Shown here: in pieces, positions 1-5,660 of the stretch | Numbering within the stretch: the stretch's first letter is position 1 | Layout: the number at the start of each line of letters is the position of its first letter | Assembly: GCA_016203755.1 (NCBI GenBank) | Contig: JACQMD010000034.1 | Location: 1-8,578, forward strand | Direction: 5' to 3' | Source of the DNA: Candidatus Roizmanbacteria bacterium | GTDB taxonomy: Bacteria > Patescibacteriota > Microgenomatia > GCA-001788215 > 2-01-FULL-40-14 | Length of the DNA stretch: 8,578 bases | Translations under genes and position numbers: made by a program | Notes under the pieces: generated by a model | What the model saw: only the letters and a program-made list of their open reading frames with translations | What the model was told of the DNA's origin: nothing | The model's database searches: none

Positions 1-1
1 A

Positions 2-544
2 TTACGGTGTTTTCTGATTTACGTACCGTGCTGATTTCTTTTTATAATACGGTACATCTGCTGGTGATGTCAATTGTTCAAAACTGATTGAGCAGATTCG
101 CATACCCGGATAGAGTTTTACGGGGATTCGTCCCATATTGGCAAGCTCAAGTACAATTGTTCCCCGAAAACCGCATTCGATATTTGCAGCAGTGGAATGC
201 ACAACGACGCCAAGGCGGCCAATACTGCTTCTTCCCTCAAGACGGCCCGTCAGATCATCCGGCATCTCGATATATTCCTCCGTAACTGCAAGAACGAATT
301 CTCCCGGATGCAGGACAAACGGCTCATCATTCTGTATACTCAAAACCCTGGTGATTTTATCCACCTGTGAACTATCGCGGGCATCAAGGACTGCAACACT
401 ACTCTGATTGTAGATCCGGAACTGATTGCCGAGTCGTAGATCAATAAGACAGGAACCGAGCTGTTCAGGAAGATTGGGTTTCGGGGTGATTTTAATTTTC
501 CCGCTCTCAAGAGCAATTTTGATATCCCGGTCAGAAAGCACCAT
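2..544 (-). CDS. dcd: dCTP deaminase
   Basis: This 180-aa enzyme should deaminate dCTP to dUTP, feeding dTMP synthesis in the cytoplasm. It begins MVLSDRDIKIAL, as the family does, and carries the signature GRSSIGRLG at residues 104-112, HSTA at 116-119 and VLELAN at 131-136. By comparison with E. coli Dcd, R110 and E133 match the active-site Arg and the catalytic Glu. The usual I-D-P/A-G motif reads I-E-C-G (122-125), so the Asp is replaced by Glu. The C-terminus YYKKKSARYVNQ is typical. The ATG at 544 is preferred over an in-frame TTG at 586 because it matches the family start and because the promoter motif at 551-560 lies between the two. The stop is complete at the window edge. A bifunctional dCTP deaminase/dUTPase is possible and cannot be excluded by eye. 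Confidence 0.93.
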   Translation of the reverse strand: MVLSDRDIKIALESGKIKITPKPNLPEQLGSCLIDLRLGNQFRIYNQSSVAVLDARDSSQVDKITRVLSIQNDEPFVLHPGEFVLAVTEEYIEMPDDLTGRLEGRSSIGRLGVVVHSTAANIECGFRGTIVLELANMGRIPVKLYPGMRICSISFEQLTSPADVPYYKKKSARYVNQKTP

Positions 545-550
545 GGTGGT

Positions 551-560
551 AAGTATATCA
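551..560 (-). promoter_or_regulatory. Extended -10 promoter of dcd (leaderless)
   Basis: On the minus strand this reads TGATATACTT, a TGn-TATACT extended -10. Only six bases separate it from the dcd ATG at 544, so the expected transcription start falls at or within a base or two of the start codon. That predicts a leaderless mRNA, in line with the lack of any Shine-Dalgarno sequence. No convincing -35 hexamer lies 16-18 bases upstream. The same decamer lies upstream of two other minus-strand genes here. Confidence 0.65.
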
Positions 561-592
561 AATATTTCTCTATCCCAGTACGGCAATTTTCA

Positions 593-621
593 TTGACAAA
601 CTCCCAACAACATACTACACT
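593..621 (+). promoter_or_regulatory. Sigma-70-type promoter of the surface-protein operon
   Basis: A perfect TTGACA -35 (593-598) is followed after exactly 17 bases by TACACT (616-621), which matches four of six -10 consensus positions. The predicted start near 628 gives a short leader before the ATGs at 637 and 649. It diverges from the dcd promoter about 35 bases away and probably drives 649-2455. Confidence 0.65.
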
Positions 622-648
622 GAAAAATACGAGCAGATGTTTATCGTT

Positions 649-777
649 ATGGAAAGTATTCGTCGTGATTTTCTTTATTTCAGATCATTACCCCGTACCA
701 AACAGCTATTGATTGTGCTTATTTTACTCGTATTGTTCATTATTGGTTTTCTCTTTGGCGGCTATGTATTGGGATAG
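649..777 (+). CDS. Small single-pass membrane protein
   Basis: This short reading frame encodes a 42-aa peptide starting MESIRRDFLYF. Residues 1-18 are basic (R5, R6, R12, R16, K18). Residues 19-41 form one strongly hydrophobic segment ending IIGFLFGGYVLG, so the charge pattern predicts an inner-membrane peptide with its N-terminus inside. An in-frame ATG at 637 would add four residues (MFIV); the sequence does not decide between them, as neither has a well-placed Shine-Dalgarno site. It is the first frame behind the promoter at 593-621. Its TAG stop overlaps the ATG of the next gene (764) in another frame by 14 bases, which suggests translational coupling. I do not recognise a family. It could be a leader cistron or a small partner of the surface protein. 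Confidence 0.5.
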   Translation: MESIRRDFLYFRSLPRTKQLLIVLILLVLFIIGFLFGGYVLG

Positions 778-2008
778 ACTCTATAAAAAAGGAGAAATAG
801 CAACCACCTTAACGCTTATTGCGGTGACGGTCATGACCATCGGCATCTTTGCGGGCGCACAACTGGCACAAAAGGGCACAAATGTACAAAGTCGTGCTCA
901 AACTACAACGTGTGTGCTTACGGCAAATCCGGTTTTACTAAACGGTGGCAAATGCCAAGTGAGCACATCTCAGATTTCTGGTAATTTGGTTTGTGCGTTG
1001 ATTTATGATCCGACATTTAACTACACTACCAATACAGATTCGAATAAAGGAGACGAGGTGGTGGTCTACGGACAGAACTCTGCGGATTGGCAAGGTGGAT
1101 GGAGTGGTAGTAGTGGCAACTATACTGCAACTGTCCCGTTATTTGATAAATCAACCCATACGGTTGATCCATCCATCAATAAGTATAAACTTGCGGTGTG
1201 GGATTATGTGATTAATTCAGATAGCTGCACAAAAGAAACACCATACACAGGCGCAGAAGTTGCGAGTAAACTTGGCTCTGGCTCCTCAACTCCAACAAAC
1301 CCTCCGGCTCAACAACCATCAAACACCCCTGCTTCCCAACAGCCATCAAATACACCCGCCCCGCAACAACCAACGAGAACACCGACTCCGTTTGCCTGTC
1401 AGTTTACCGATGCACAGGATTGTTCCTATGTCTGCTCCGGAACATGCATTACTAATAGTACACAAACATGCTGGAGATGCTCCGGTCCAACCATAACTCC
1501 CACTCCAACCAAGACTCCTACGCCGACTAAAACACCAGCGACACCAACCCCCGCCGCTTGCTTCACTGATGCGCAAGACTGCTCAGCGAAATGTTCATCG
1601 TGCGTTTACAACGCTACACGCATCTGCTGGGCGTGTGCAACACCCACTCCAACGCCTACTCCTCAAAAAACTGTCTGTGAACAGTCTCCCAACTACGGAT
1701 CCTGCGTTCCGGGAAGTTGTTCTTCACTCGGTACTAATTACACGCAACAAAGCACCAGTCTCGGCTGTAATGTAAAAGGGTCTGATTTTGTCTGTTGTGT
1801 ACCGACACATCCGACACCGCCCGATCCATTTGGTCGTGCAAACGTCAGCGTCCAATCGAATAATTGCAAAGACGACAGTATTGTGCAAACGATTGCCGGA
1901 CAAACGTTTATTATGCGGCGGGGCCCAAAAGATCCCTCCATTTGGTATGTCATTGCTGTTGCCGGCCCGAGTGAAAAAGATAAGCTTATTGCAGAATTTT
2001 GTAATTAA
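764..2008 (+). CDS. Membrane-anchored secreted protein with cysteine-rich modules and Pro/Thr linkers
   Basis: This 414-aa protein starts MYWDRLYKKGEIATTLTL, and residues 13-33 form a membrane anchor or uncleaved signal segment. The KKGEIAT start is, from memory, common on exported proteins of CPR bacteria. The rest should lie outside the cell. Residues 45-170 are a Cys-poor, probably beta-rich domain. A low-complexity linker (172-210, PSNTPA repeats) leads to two related six-Cys modules at 212-239 and 266-291, each with FTDAQDC and CWxC, joined by a TPTPTKTP linker. A third Cys module (305-345) ends in CVPGSC...CC, and residues 358-414 form a C-terminal domain with C368 and C413. The abundant paired cysteines imply disulfides. 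The ATG at 764 is chosen because an upstream in-frame TTG at 713 would break up the natural N-terminus and sit inside the small upstream gene. Function is unknown; adhesion or a surface appendage is possible. Confidence 0.85.
   Translation: MYWDRLYKKGEIATTLTLIAVTVMTIGIFAGAQLAQKGTNVQSRAQTTTCVLTANPVLLNGGKCQVSTSQISGNLVCALIYDPTFNYTTNTDSNKGDEVVVYGQNSADWQGGWSGSSGNYTATVPLFDKSTHTVDPSINKYKLAVWDYVINSDSCTKETPYTGAEVASKLGSGSSTPTNPPAQQPSNTPASQQPSNTPAPQQPTRTPTPFACQFTDAQDCSYVCSGTCITNSTQTCWRCSGPTITPTPTKTPTPTKTPATPTPAACFTDAQDCSAKCSSCVYNATRICWACATPTPTPTPQKTVCEQSPNYGSCVPGSCSSLGTNYTQQSTSLGCNVKGSDFVCCVPTHPTPPDPFGRANVSVQSNNCKDDSIVQTIAGQTFIMRRGPKDPSIWYVIAVAGPSEKDKLIAEFCN
1277..1393 (+). repeat. Low-complexity Pro/Thr/Gln linker with imperfect direct repeats
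   Basis: Codons 172-210 of the surface protein contain repeated units rich in CAACA and CCATCAAA. They encode QQPSNTPA twice, then a diverged QQPTRTPTP. The unit appears about three times at roughly 30-base spacing. Such tracts act as flexible extracellular spacers and can change length by slippage. A second linker (1490-1555) encodes TPTPTKTP-type repeats. Confidence 0.7.
1397..1480 (+). repeat. Cysteine-rich module, copy 1
   Basis: Residues 212-239 of the surface protein have cysteines at 212, 220, 224, 228, 236 and 239, spaced 7-3-3-7-2. The module opens CQFTDAQDC and closes CWRC. It pairs with the copy at 1559-1636. I do not recognise a named domain; six cysteines in 28 residues suggest a compact disulfide knot, or a metal site if the cysteines stay reduced. 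Confidence 0.75.
1559..1636 (+). repeat. Cysteine-rich module, copy 2
   Basis: Residues 266-291 have cysteines at 266, 273, 277, 280, 288 and 291, spaced 6-3-2-7-2. It shares FTDAQDC and CWxC with copy 1 but is two residues shorter. The two copies differ clearly at DNA level, so the duplication is old or constrained only at protein level. Confidence 0.75.
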
Positions 2009-2011
2009 TCT

Positions 2012-2455
2012 ATGTTCAGACGATTCGAACCATATTCAAAGATTTTAATCGCACTCGTACTTGCGCTTTTGACGTCACAACTTCTGGTTCGCGAAGTATT
2101 TTTGGGTTATTCCCCTGCGCTTCGACCAGATATAGCAGACCGATTTGTCGAAACAGCGCTCGCTCTTATCAATGTAGACAATTATCTTGCGTTCTTTCGG
2201 GGACGCGAGAATCAAACTCCGCTTCCTCTGGGAGCGCCCACTCCCACGCCAAACATTTTGGATCAATTAGCAGCGATTCCTCCTCGCCAAATCGTCAAAG
2301 GAGTATATGCAAAAGAAACAGAGGATGTAGCATATACCGAAATTCATTACAACGAAATTGAGTGGGTAAACTATCCATATCGCAGAAATGACGGCACACA
2401 GGTGACAATTCAGGTACCGCGTGGGCAACAGGCACCCCCAGCGGGACTATTTTAA
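2012..2455 (+). CDS. Membrane-anchored hypothetical protein with TPTP linker
   Basis: This 147-aa protein starts four bases after the stop of the surface protein and is probably in the same operon. The N-terminus MFRRFEPYSK is basic, residues 10-28 form one membrane helix, and the rest should be outside. A short amphipathic stretch (40-62) precedes a PTPTP linker at 76-80, echoing the linkers upstream, and then a soluble tail of about 65 residues with a charged, Tyr-rich stretch (ETEDVAYTEIHYNEIEW). There are no cysteines. No Shine-Dalgarno site is visible, so re-initiation from the upstream gene is likely. I do not recognise a family. Co-location suggests it works with the surface protein, perhaps as an anchor or assembly partner; that is inference. 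Confidence 0.75.
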   Translation: MFRRFEPYSKILIALVLALLTSQLLVREVFLGYSPALRPDIADRFVETALALINVDNYLAFFRGRENQTPLPLGAPTPTPNILDQLAAIPPRQIVKGVYAKETEDVAYTEIHYNEIEWVNYPYRRNDGTQVTIQVPRGQQAPPAGLF

Positions 2456-2460
2456 TATGA

Positions 2461-2550
2461 GCGATCCTAATGTCATCCGAAACATCCGAATGCTCCGAAT
2501 ATCAATTCATTAGGATCATTCGGATGCGAATTCGGATTTTTCGGATCGCG
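2461..2550. repeat. Array of inverted CCGAA/TTCGG repeats (complex palindrome)
   Basis: Three CCGAA units (at 2477, 2486 and 2495) are mirrored by three TTCGG units (at 2520, 2532 and 2541). Exact inverted pairs are CATCCGAATG 2483-2492 with 2517-2526 (10 bp), GATCCTAATG 2463-2472 with 2508-2517 (10 bp), ATCCGAAA 2475-2482 with 2539-2546 (8 bp), and GCGATCC 2461-2467 with 2543-2549 (7 bp). Not all can pair at once, so alternative folds are possible. It fills almost the whole gap between the surface operon and the 99-aa membrane gene. No T-tract follows, so it is not a standard intrinsic terminator, though it may end or stabilise the upstream mRNA. Confidence 0.75.
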
Positions 2551-2557
2551 TTTAAAA

Positions 2558-2857
2558 ATGTTTAATATCGGCAAATTTTATTTTTCGAAAAAAGAGCTTT
2601 TCCTGCTGCTCACCGCAGTACTTCTCTTTCTCATGATGCAGTACAACTATACTGTCTCGTTTTTCAACCCGTTCAATTTGCTCGTCCTTACCATTCTCAC
2701 CTTCCTTGCAAAGGGATTTTTTACCAGCGTCAACGACACACCGCTCTTTTTGGTGTTTCTCTCCGCAGTCTTTCTCACGCTCTATTATCCGCTGTGGCAA
2801 ATCATCATCTTCTATTTCCTCTCGTTCTTCTTTATGAAGGTGTTGAGGGTTATTTGA
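2558..2857 (+). CDS. Multi-pass integral membrane protein, unknown function
   Basis: This 99-aa protein is very hydrophobic. Likely membrane helices lie at residues 12-28, 38-54, 60-77 and 80-96; the last two may form a tight hairpin. Positive charges cluster at the N-terminus (K6, K11, K12), at K52 and near the C-terminus (K94, R97). There is no catalytic motif and no signal for cleavage. The ATG directly follows the repeat array with no Shine-Dalgarno sequence. Its TGA stop overlaps the 3' end of the convergent toxin gene by eight bases, so neither can have a separate terminator here. Family unknown; a small membrane partner or stress protein is possible. A minus-strand frame across the same bases is highly charged and is taken as its shadow. 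Confidence 0.72.
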   Translation: MFNIGKFYFSKKELFLLLTAVLLFLMMQYNYTVSFFNPFNLLVLTILTFLAKGFFTSVNDTPLFLVFLSAVFLTLYYPLWQIIIFYFLSFFFMKVLRVI

Positions 2858-3296
2858 ACTGAGAGACAATCCCTTTTTCGAATACCCGCTCAAAATCACG
2901 GTCAAATGTGGCGAATGAGTCTATCTCATGAGCTTTGATCGTGAGTAAATGATATGCATCTCGCGGGCGAAGTTTGTAATTTTTCATATATTCAATCACG
3001 GTAAGTTGTGATCGATTATCTGTAGGAGGATTAATTATGGTAAGAGTTGGCAATAAAAGCAATTCAGTAATTGCTGTTCGTAAATCTGTATACTCAAATT
3101 TCTTTCGTACAATACGATAACTTTGTAGTATTGAATGGATTGTTTCGTCAAGTACCAACGGAGAGATAACCAGTGCGTTTTTTTCTTCAATACATTGGGT
3201 GATGATTCGAATCGCTTGGGTGTGAAAAGGAGAAAATTCAATCTTGAATGCTATGAGTATATTACTGTCCAGGAAACAGTTTTTTAAACTCTTCAT
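2850..3296 (-). CDS. PIN-domain ribonuclease toxin (VapC-like)
   Basis: This 148-aa protein is a PIN-domain nuclease, the toxin half of a type II toxin-antitoxin pair; relatives cleave RNA such as tRNA or rRNA using bound Mg2+ or Mn2+. The acidic site is visible: D10 in CFLDSNILI, E51 in LDETIHS, D113 in RDAYHL and D132/D134 in ATFDRDF. The length is normal and the protein looks intact. The ATG at 3296 is chosen because a GAGGAA Shine-Dalgarno site lies seven bases upstream (3304-3309) and it puts D10 at the usual place; an in-frame TTG at 3311 is less likely. It overlaps the antitoxin by 35 bases in a different frame, so the two should be translationally coupled. The cellular target cannot be read from sequence. 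Confidence 0.9.
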   Translation of the reverse strand: MKSLKNCFLDSNILIAFKIEFSPFHTQAIRIITQCIEEKNALVISPLVLDETIHSILQSYRIVRKKFEYTDLRTAITELLLLPTLTIINPPTDNRSQLTVIEYMKNYKLRPRDAYHLLTIKAHEIDSFATFDRDFERVFEKGIVSQFK

Positions 3297-3564
3297 CGTA
3301 CTGTTCCTCAATCCACTGGTTCATCTTTTCCGGCGTGATATCTTTTCCTGTCTTTATACCCCCTGCTAATTTCTTCACTAGCGCGACATCTTTCCGTATC
3401 CGCTCCTGGTCTTCTTTCTCCGTAAGAACCGATGTGTTAGTAATAGGATGAATCTCGGCCAGCGGCTTTGACCGGTAAATCAATAAATACCATTTACCCT
3501 GCCTGATACCACGGCTTATTGCGGGAAACTGTTCACGTAACTGTTTGACTGAAATAATATTCAT
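3262..3564 (-). CDS. Phd/YefM-family antitoxin
   Basis: This 100-aa protein fits the type II antitoxin family Phd/YefM. Residues 1-42 hold the DNA-binding dimerisation fold, recognisable from ISVKQLREQFPAISRGI and the following strands WYLLIYRSKPLAEIHPI. Residues 50-100 are charged and helical, typical of the flexible tail that wraps and blocks the toxin. It lies just upstream of the PIN-domain gene on the same strand and overlaps it. Antitoxins of this family commonly repress their own promoter, and the upstream region has a TTGACA promoter with ATCT/AGAT half-sites in its spacer. Pairing of a Phd-type antitoxin with a PIN toxin is known. The ATG at 3564 is the only sensible start, and the predicted leader is two or three bases. 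Confidence 0.85.
   Translation of the reverse strand: MNIISVKQLREQFPAISRGIRQGKWYLLIYRSKPLAEIHPITNTSVLTEKEDQERIRKDVALVKKLAGGIKTGKDITPEKMNQWIEEQYDEEFKKLFPGQ
3304..3309 (-). promoter_or_regulatory. Shine-Dalgarno site that fixes the toxin start
   Basis: GAGGAA on the minus strand, seven bases before the ATG at 3296 and inside the antitoxin coding sequence. It is one of the few good ribosome-binding sites in the window and supports ATG 3296 over TTG 3311. Confidence 0.6.
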
Positions 3565-3573
3565 AGTCTCTTA

Positions 3574-3602
3574 AGTTTATCTAAAGATTATCTTCCTGTC
3601 AA
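3574..3602 (-). promoter_or_regulatory. Promoter of the antitoxin-toxin pair
   Basis: On the minus strand a perfect TTGACA -35 (3597-3602) is followed by 17 bases and TAAACT (3574-3579), a four-of-six match to the -10. The ATG lies nine bases after the -10, so transcription should start two or three bases before it and the message is nearly leaderless. Confidence 0.6.
3579..3593. promoter_or_regulatory. Possible antitoxin operator
   Basis: Within the promoter spacer, alternating half-sites ATCT (3579-3582), AGAT (3585-3588) and ATCT (3590-3593) form two overlapping small palindromes. Phd-family antitoxins bind short inverted repeats placed like this to repress their own genes. The half-sites are only four bases and AT-rich, so chance is possible. 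Confidence 0.3.
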
Positions 3603-3608
3603 ATAAGT

Positions 3609-5660
3609 ATGTTGCATTTCCAATCGTTTTCTCCTACACTTAACCTACCTATGATTCTCATGAGGCTTATCATCGGCTGGACAAACGGTATTCGTTTTGT
3701 GTGGTATTATTTTTCGATTTTCCTTCTTTTAAAAACACTGTTTTCCCCCTGGAAACGGCAATACTGGAAGAAAACAAAGCGCGGCTTTCATCCAACAGAA
3801 ATCCTCTTTGTCGCCGTTTCCAATCTGATCTCGCGATTTTTAGGGATGCTTATCCGAATCACTACTATCCTGGTGGGCAGTATTACCATCGTGTCTTCAT
3901 TGCTCTTTGCGCTTCCGATTTCTTTGGTATTTGTACTGCTTTTTCCCGATAGCGCGCTCTTTGACGAAAAAAGGCTCTTCCAAGCCAGATCCGGCGTATG
4001 GGACTGGCAGTATGGGTACACGCCAACACTTGACCCGTTTGTTGCGGAGTTATATAGCGGAGTTCTTGAGTATCCGGTAGTTGGTAAAGAAGATGAGTTA
4101 AAAACTGCATACCGGATCCTTTCACAAGCACGAGGAAAAAATATTCTTATCATTGGTGAACCCGGATCCGGGAGGCGCACATTTCTTACATGGCTTGCCC
4201 ACCACCTGATTAACTATCGATTTCTTATATTTGATCATGTCTCCTTTCTGAAAGATAAAAAAACAAAACCGGAGCAAACAGGAGCGCTTGCGGAAGTTTT
4301 TGAGGAAGCGCGTTTTGCCGGAAATGTCGTACTGATCCTTACTCATCTCCAACAATTTCTTGATTTCACCACAACAATTGAACCTTATCTTGCCGCACCT
4401 GATATTCACATCGTCGGCATAACGTCGCCGAAGTCATATCATGACATGCTGCTTCCCAATAAAACGCTGATGAAATACTTCACCATCCTTACGGTACGGC
4501 CACCCACACGCGAACAACTGACAACTATTGTTCAGTCCCGGATCACCGTTGCCCATCATACACCGCTTCCCGAAAAAGCAGTCACCACTCTCCTTGATGC
4601 ATCAGCGCTCCTTGATGCCATGGAGAAAAAAGGCCAGCCTGAGGCAGCAATTGCGCTTCTTGATGAGTTTGAGGCATGGCACCAACAACAACCAACAATA
4701 AAACAGCACGACACCGGTGCCGAACTTTCCACGTTTTTGCAGGAACGGTTGCAGCTTCCCCCGGGTTTCTTAAGCGGCGCTGAAAAAGTCAAACTCCGTC
4801 ACCTTGAACAGTTACTACATACACGAATCGTGAACCAGGAAATTGCTATTTCACAAATTGCCAACGCCCTCAGACGACGGCGACTCAATCTCTCTGACAC
4901 GAAAAAACCCATTGGTTCATTTCTTTTTTTAGGGCCAACTGGTGTGGGAAAAACCGAGACGGCAAAAGCACTCGCCGCGGTATTTTTTGAAGACGAGAAA
5001 AAGCTTATTCGTTTTGATATGCAGCAGTATCAGGACAAATCGCAAATGCCAACGCTTATTGAACAGCTCGCAAAAGCAGTTCGTGAACATCCTTACTCCG
5101 TGCTGTTGCTTGATGAACTGGAAAAGGCACATACACAACTTCTTAATCTGTTCTTAACCATTACTGACGAAGGCTATTTTGATGATACCCATCAGGGAAA
5201 GGTACTGACCAATAATCTCATCATCATAGCGACCTCCAATGCCGCGTCCGAGTTTATCCGCGAGCAGATGGTACAAAATAACCCTCAATCAAATGGCACC
5301 TTCAGCACCAACCTGTCATCGGCACAAAACTTCAATAGTCGTGTTATCGAATACGTCCTCCAAAAACACCTGTTCTCCCCTGAGTTTATTAACCGGTTTG
5401 ATGCAGTTGTCGTGTATACTCCCCTCTCAAATGAACATCTGAAGCAAATTACCCGAATGAAACTTAATAAACTTACGAAACAGCTTGAGGAACATCATGG
5501 GAAACAACTACTGGTGACTGAGGAGCTTCTTGATCAGATTGTAGCTGAGGGAACTCACAAAGAATTTGGCGGCCGGGAAATTGACCGGACGATCAAACGA
5601 CTGGTGGAGGATAAGATTGCGGAAGAACTTCTGAATGAAGAAGAACAGACTCCGCGTTAA
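3609..5660 (+). CDS. Membrane-anchored Clp/Hsp100-like AAA+ ATPase with inactive first domain
   Basis: This 683-aa protein resembles ClpC/ClpB in its two AAA+ domains but replaces the N-domain with membrane helices (about 27-45 and one or two within 78-112), and no coiled-coil M-domain is evident. Domain 1 (about 155-370) is degenerate: Walker A reads GEPGSGRRT (183-191) with Lys lost, Walker B ends TH (245-246) instead of DE, and the ERRF Arg finger is MKYF (288-291). Domain 2 (about 400-672) is intact: GPTGVGKT 442-449, VLLLDE 498-503, sensor ATSN 541-544, Arg finger in INRFD 594-598, and sensor-2 GGR 654-656. The GYVG pore loop expected between FDM (469) and PYS (497) is missing, and I see no IGF/LGF-type ClpP-binding tripeptide. 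It may remodel membrane proteins. ATG 3609 is used; ATG 3651 (M15) is possible. Confidence 0.88.
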   Translation: MLHFQSFSPTLNLPMILMRLIIGWTNGIRFVWYYFSIFLLLKTLFSPWKRQYWKKTKRGFHPTEILFVAVSNLISRFLGMLIRITTILVGSITIVSSLLFALPISLVFVLLFPDSALFDEKRLFQARSGVWDWQYGYTPTLDPFVAELYSGVLEYPVVGKEDELKTAYRILSQARGKNILIIGEPGSGRRTFLTWLAHHLINYRFLIFDHVSFLKDKKTKPEQTGALAEVFEEARFAGNVVLILTHLQQFLDFTTTIEPYLAAPDIHIVGITSPKSYHDMLLPNKTLMKYFTILTVRPPTREQLTTIVQSRITVAHHTPLPEKAVTTLLDASALLDAMEKKGQPEAAIALLDEFEAWHQQQPTIKQHDTGAELSTFLQERLQLPPGFLSGAEKVKLRHLEQLLHTRIVNQEIAISQIANALRRRRLNLSDTKKPIGSFLFLGPTGVGKTETAKALAAVFFEDEKKLIRFDMQQYQDKSQMPTLIEQLAKAVREHPYSVLLLDELEKAHTQLLNLFLTITDEGYFDDTHQGKVLTNNLIIIATSNAASEFIREQMVQNNPQSNGTFSTNLSSAQNFNSRVIEYVLQKHLFSPEFINRFDAVVVYTPLSNEHLKQITRMKLNKLTKQLEEHHGKQLLVTEELLDQIVAEGTHKEFGGREIDRTIKRLVEDKIAEELLNEEEQTPR

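Noticed and set aside
545..586. N-terminal extension of dcd from a TTG start at 586
   Set aside because: The added residues MPYWDREIFDILTT do not match the family start, and the promoter-like motif at 551-560 lies inside this stretch.
713..763. N-terminal extension of the surface protein from TTG 713
   Set aside because: It lies within the small upstream gene in another frame and would put a second hydrophobic segment before the natural MYWDRLYKKGEIAT start.
649..780. A frameshift splitting one longer membrane protein into the small gene and the surface protein
   Set aside because: Each part has its own basic N-terminus and hydrophobic segment, which favours two genes.
2457..2513. 18-codon frame starting right after the 147-aa gene
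   Set aside because: It is made almost entirely of the CCGAA repeat units and has no ribosome-binding site.
2461..2550. CRISPR array or insertion-sequence remnant
   Set aside because: The units are five to ten bases, inverted rather than direct, with no regular spacers, no transposase fragment and no target duplication.
2855..2857. TGA read as an amino acid, as in some CPR lineages
   Set aside because: TGA ends the 99-aa gene at a sensible place, and no in-frame TGA is needed to extend any conserved domain in the window.
2552..2905. 117-codon minus-strand frame opposite the 99-aa membrane protein
   Set aside because: It is a highly charged complement of a hydrophobic gene and would also run over the toxin's 3' end; a typical shadow.
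3545..3608. Plus-strand promoter for the AAA+ gene
   Set aside because: TTGACT at 3545-3550 has no -10-like hexamer at the right spacing; nothing definite could be assigned.
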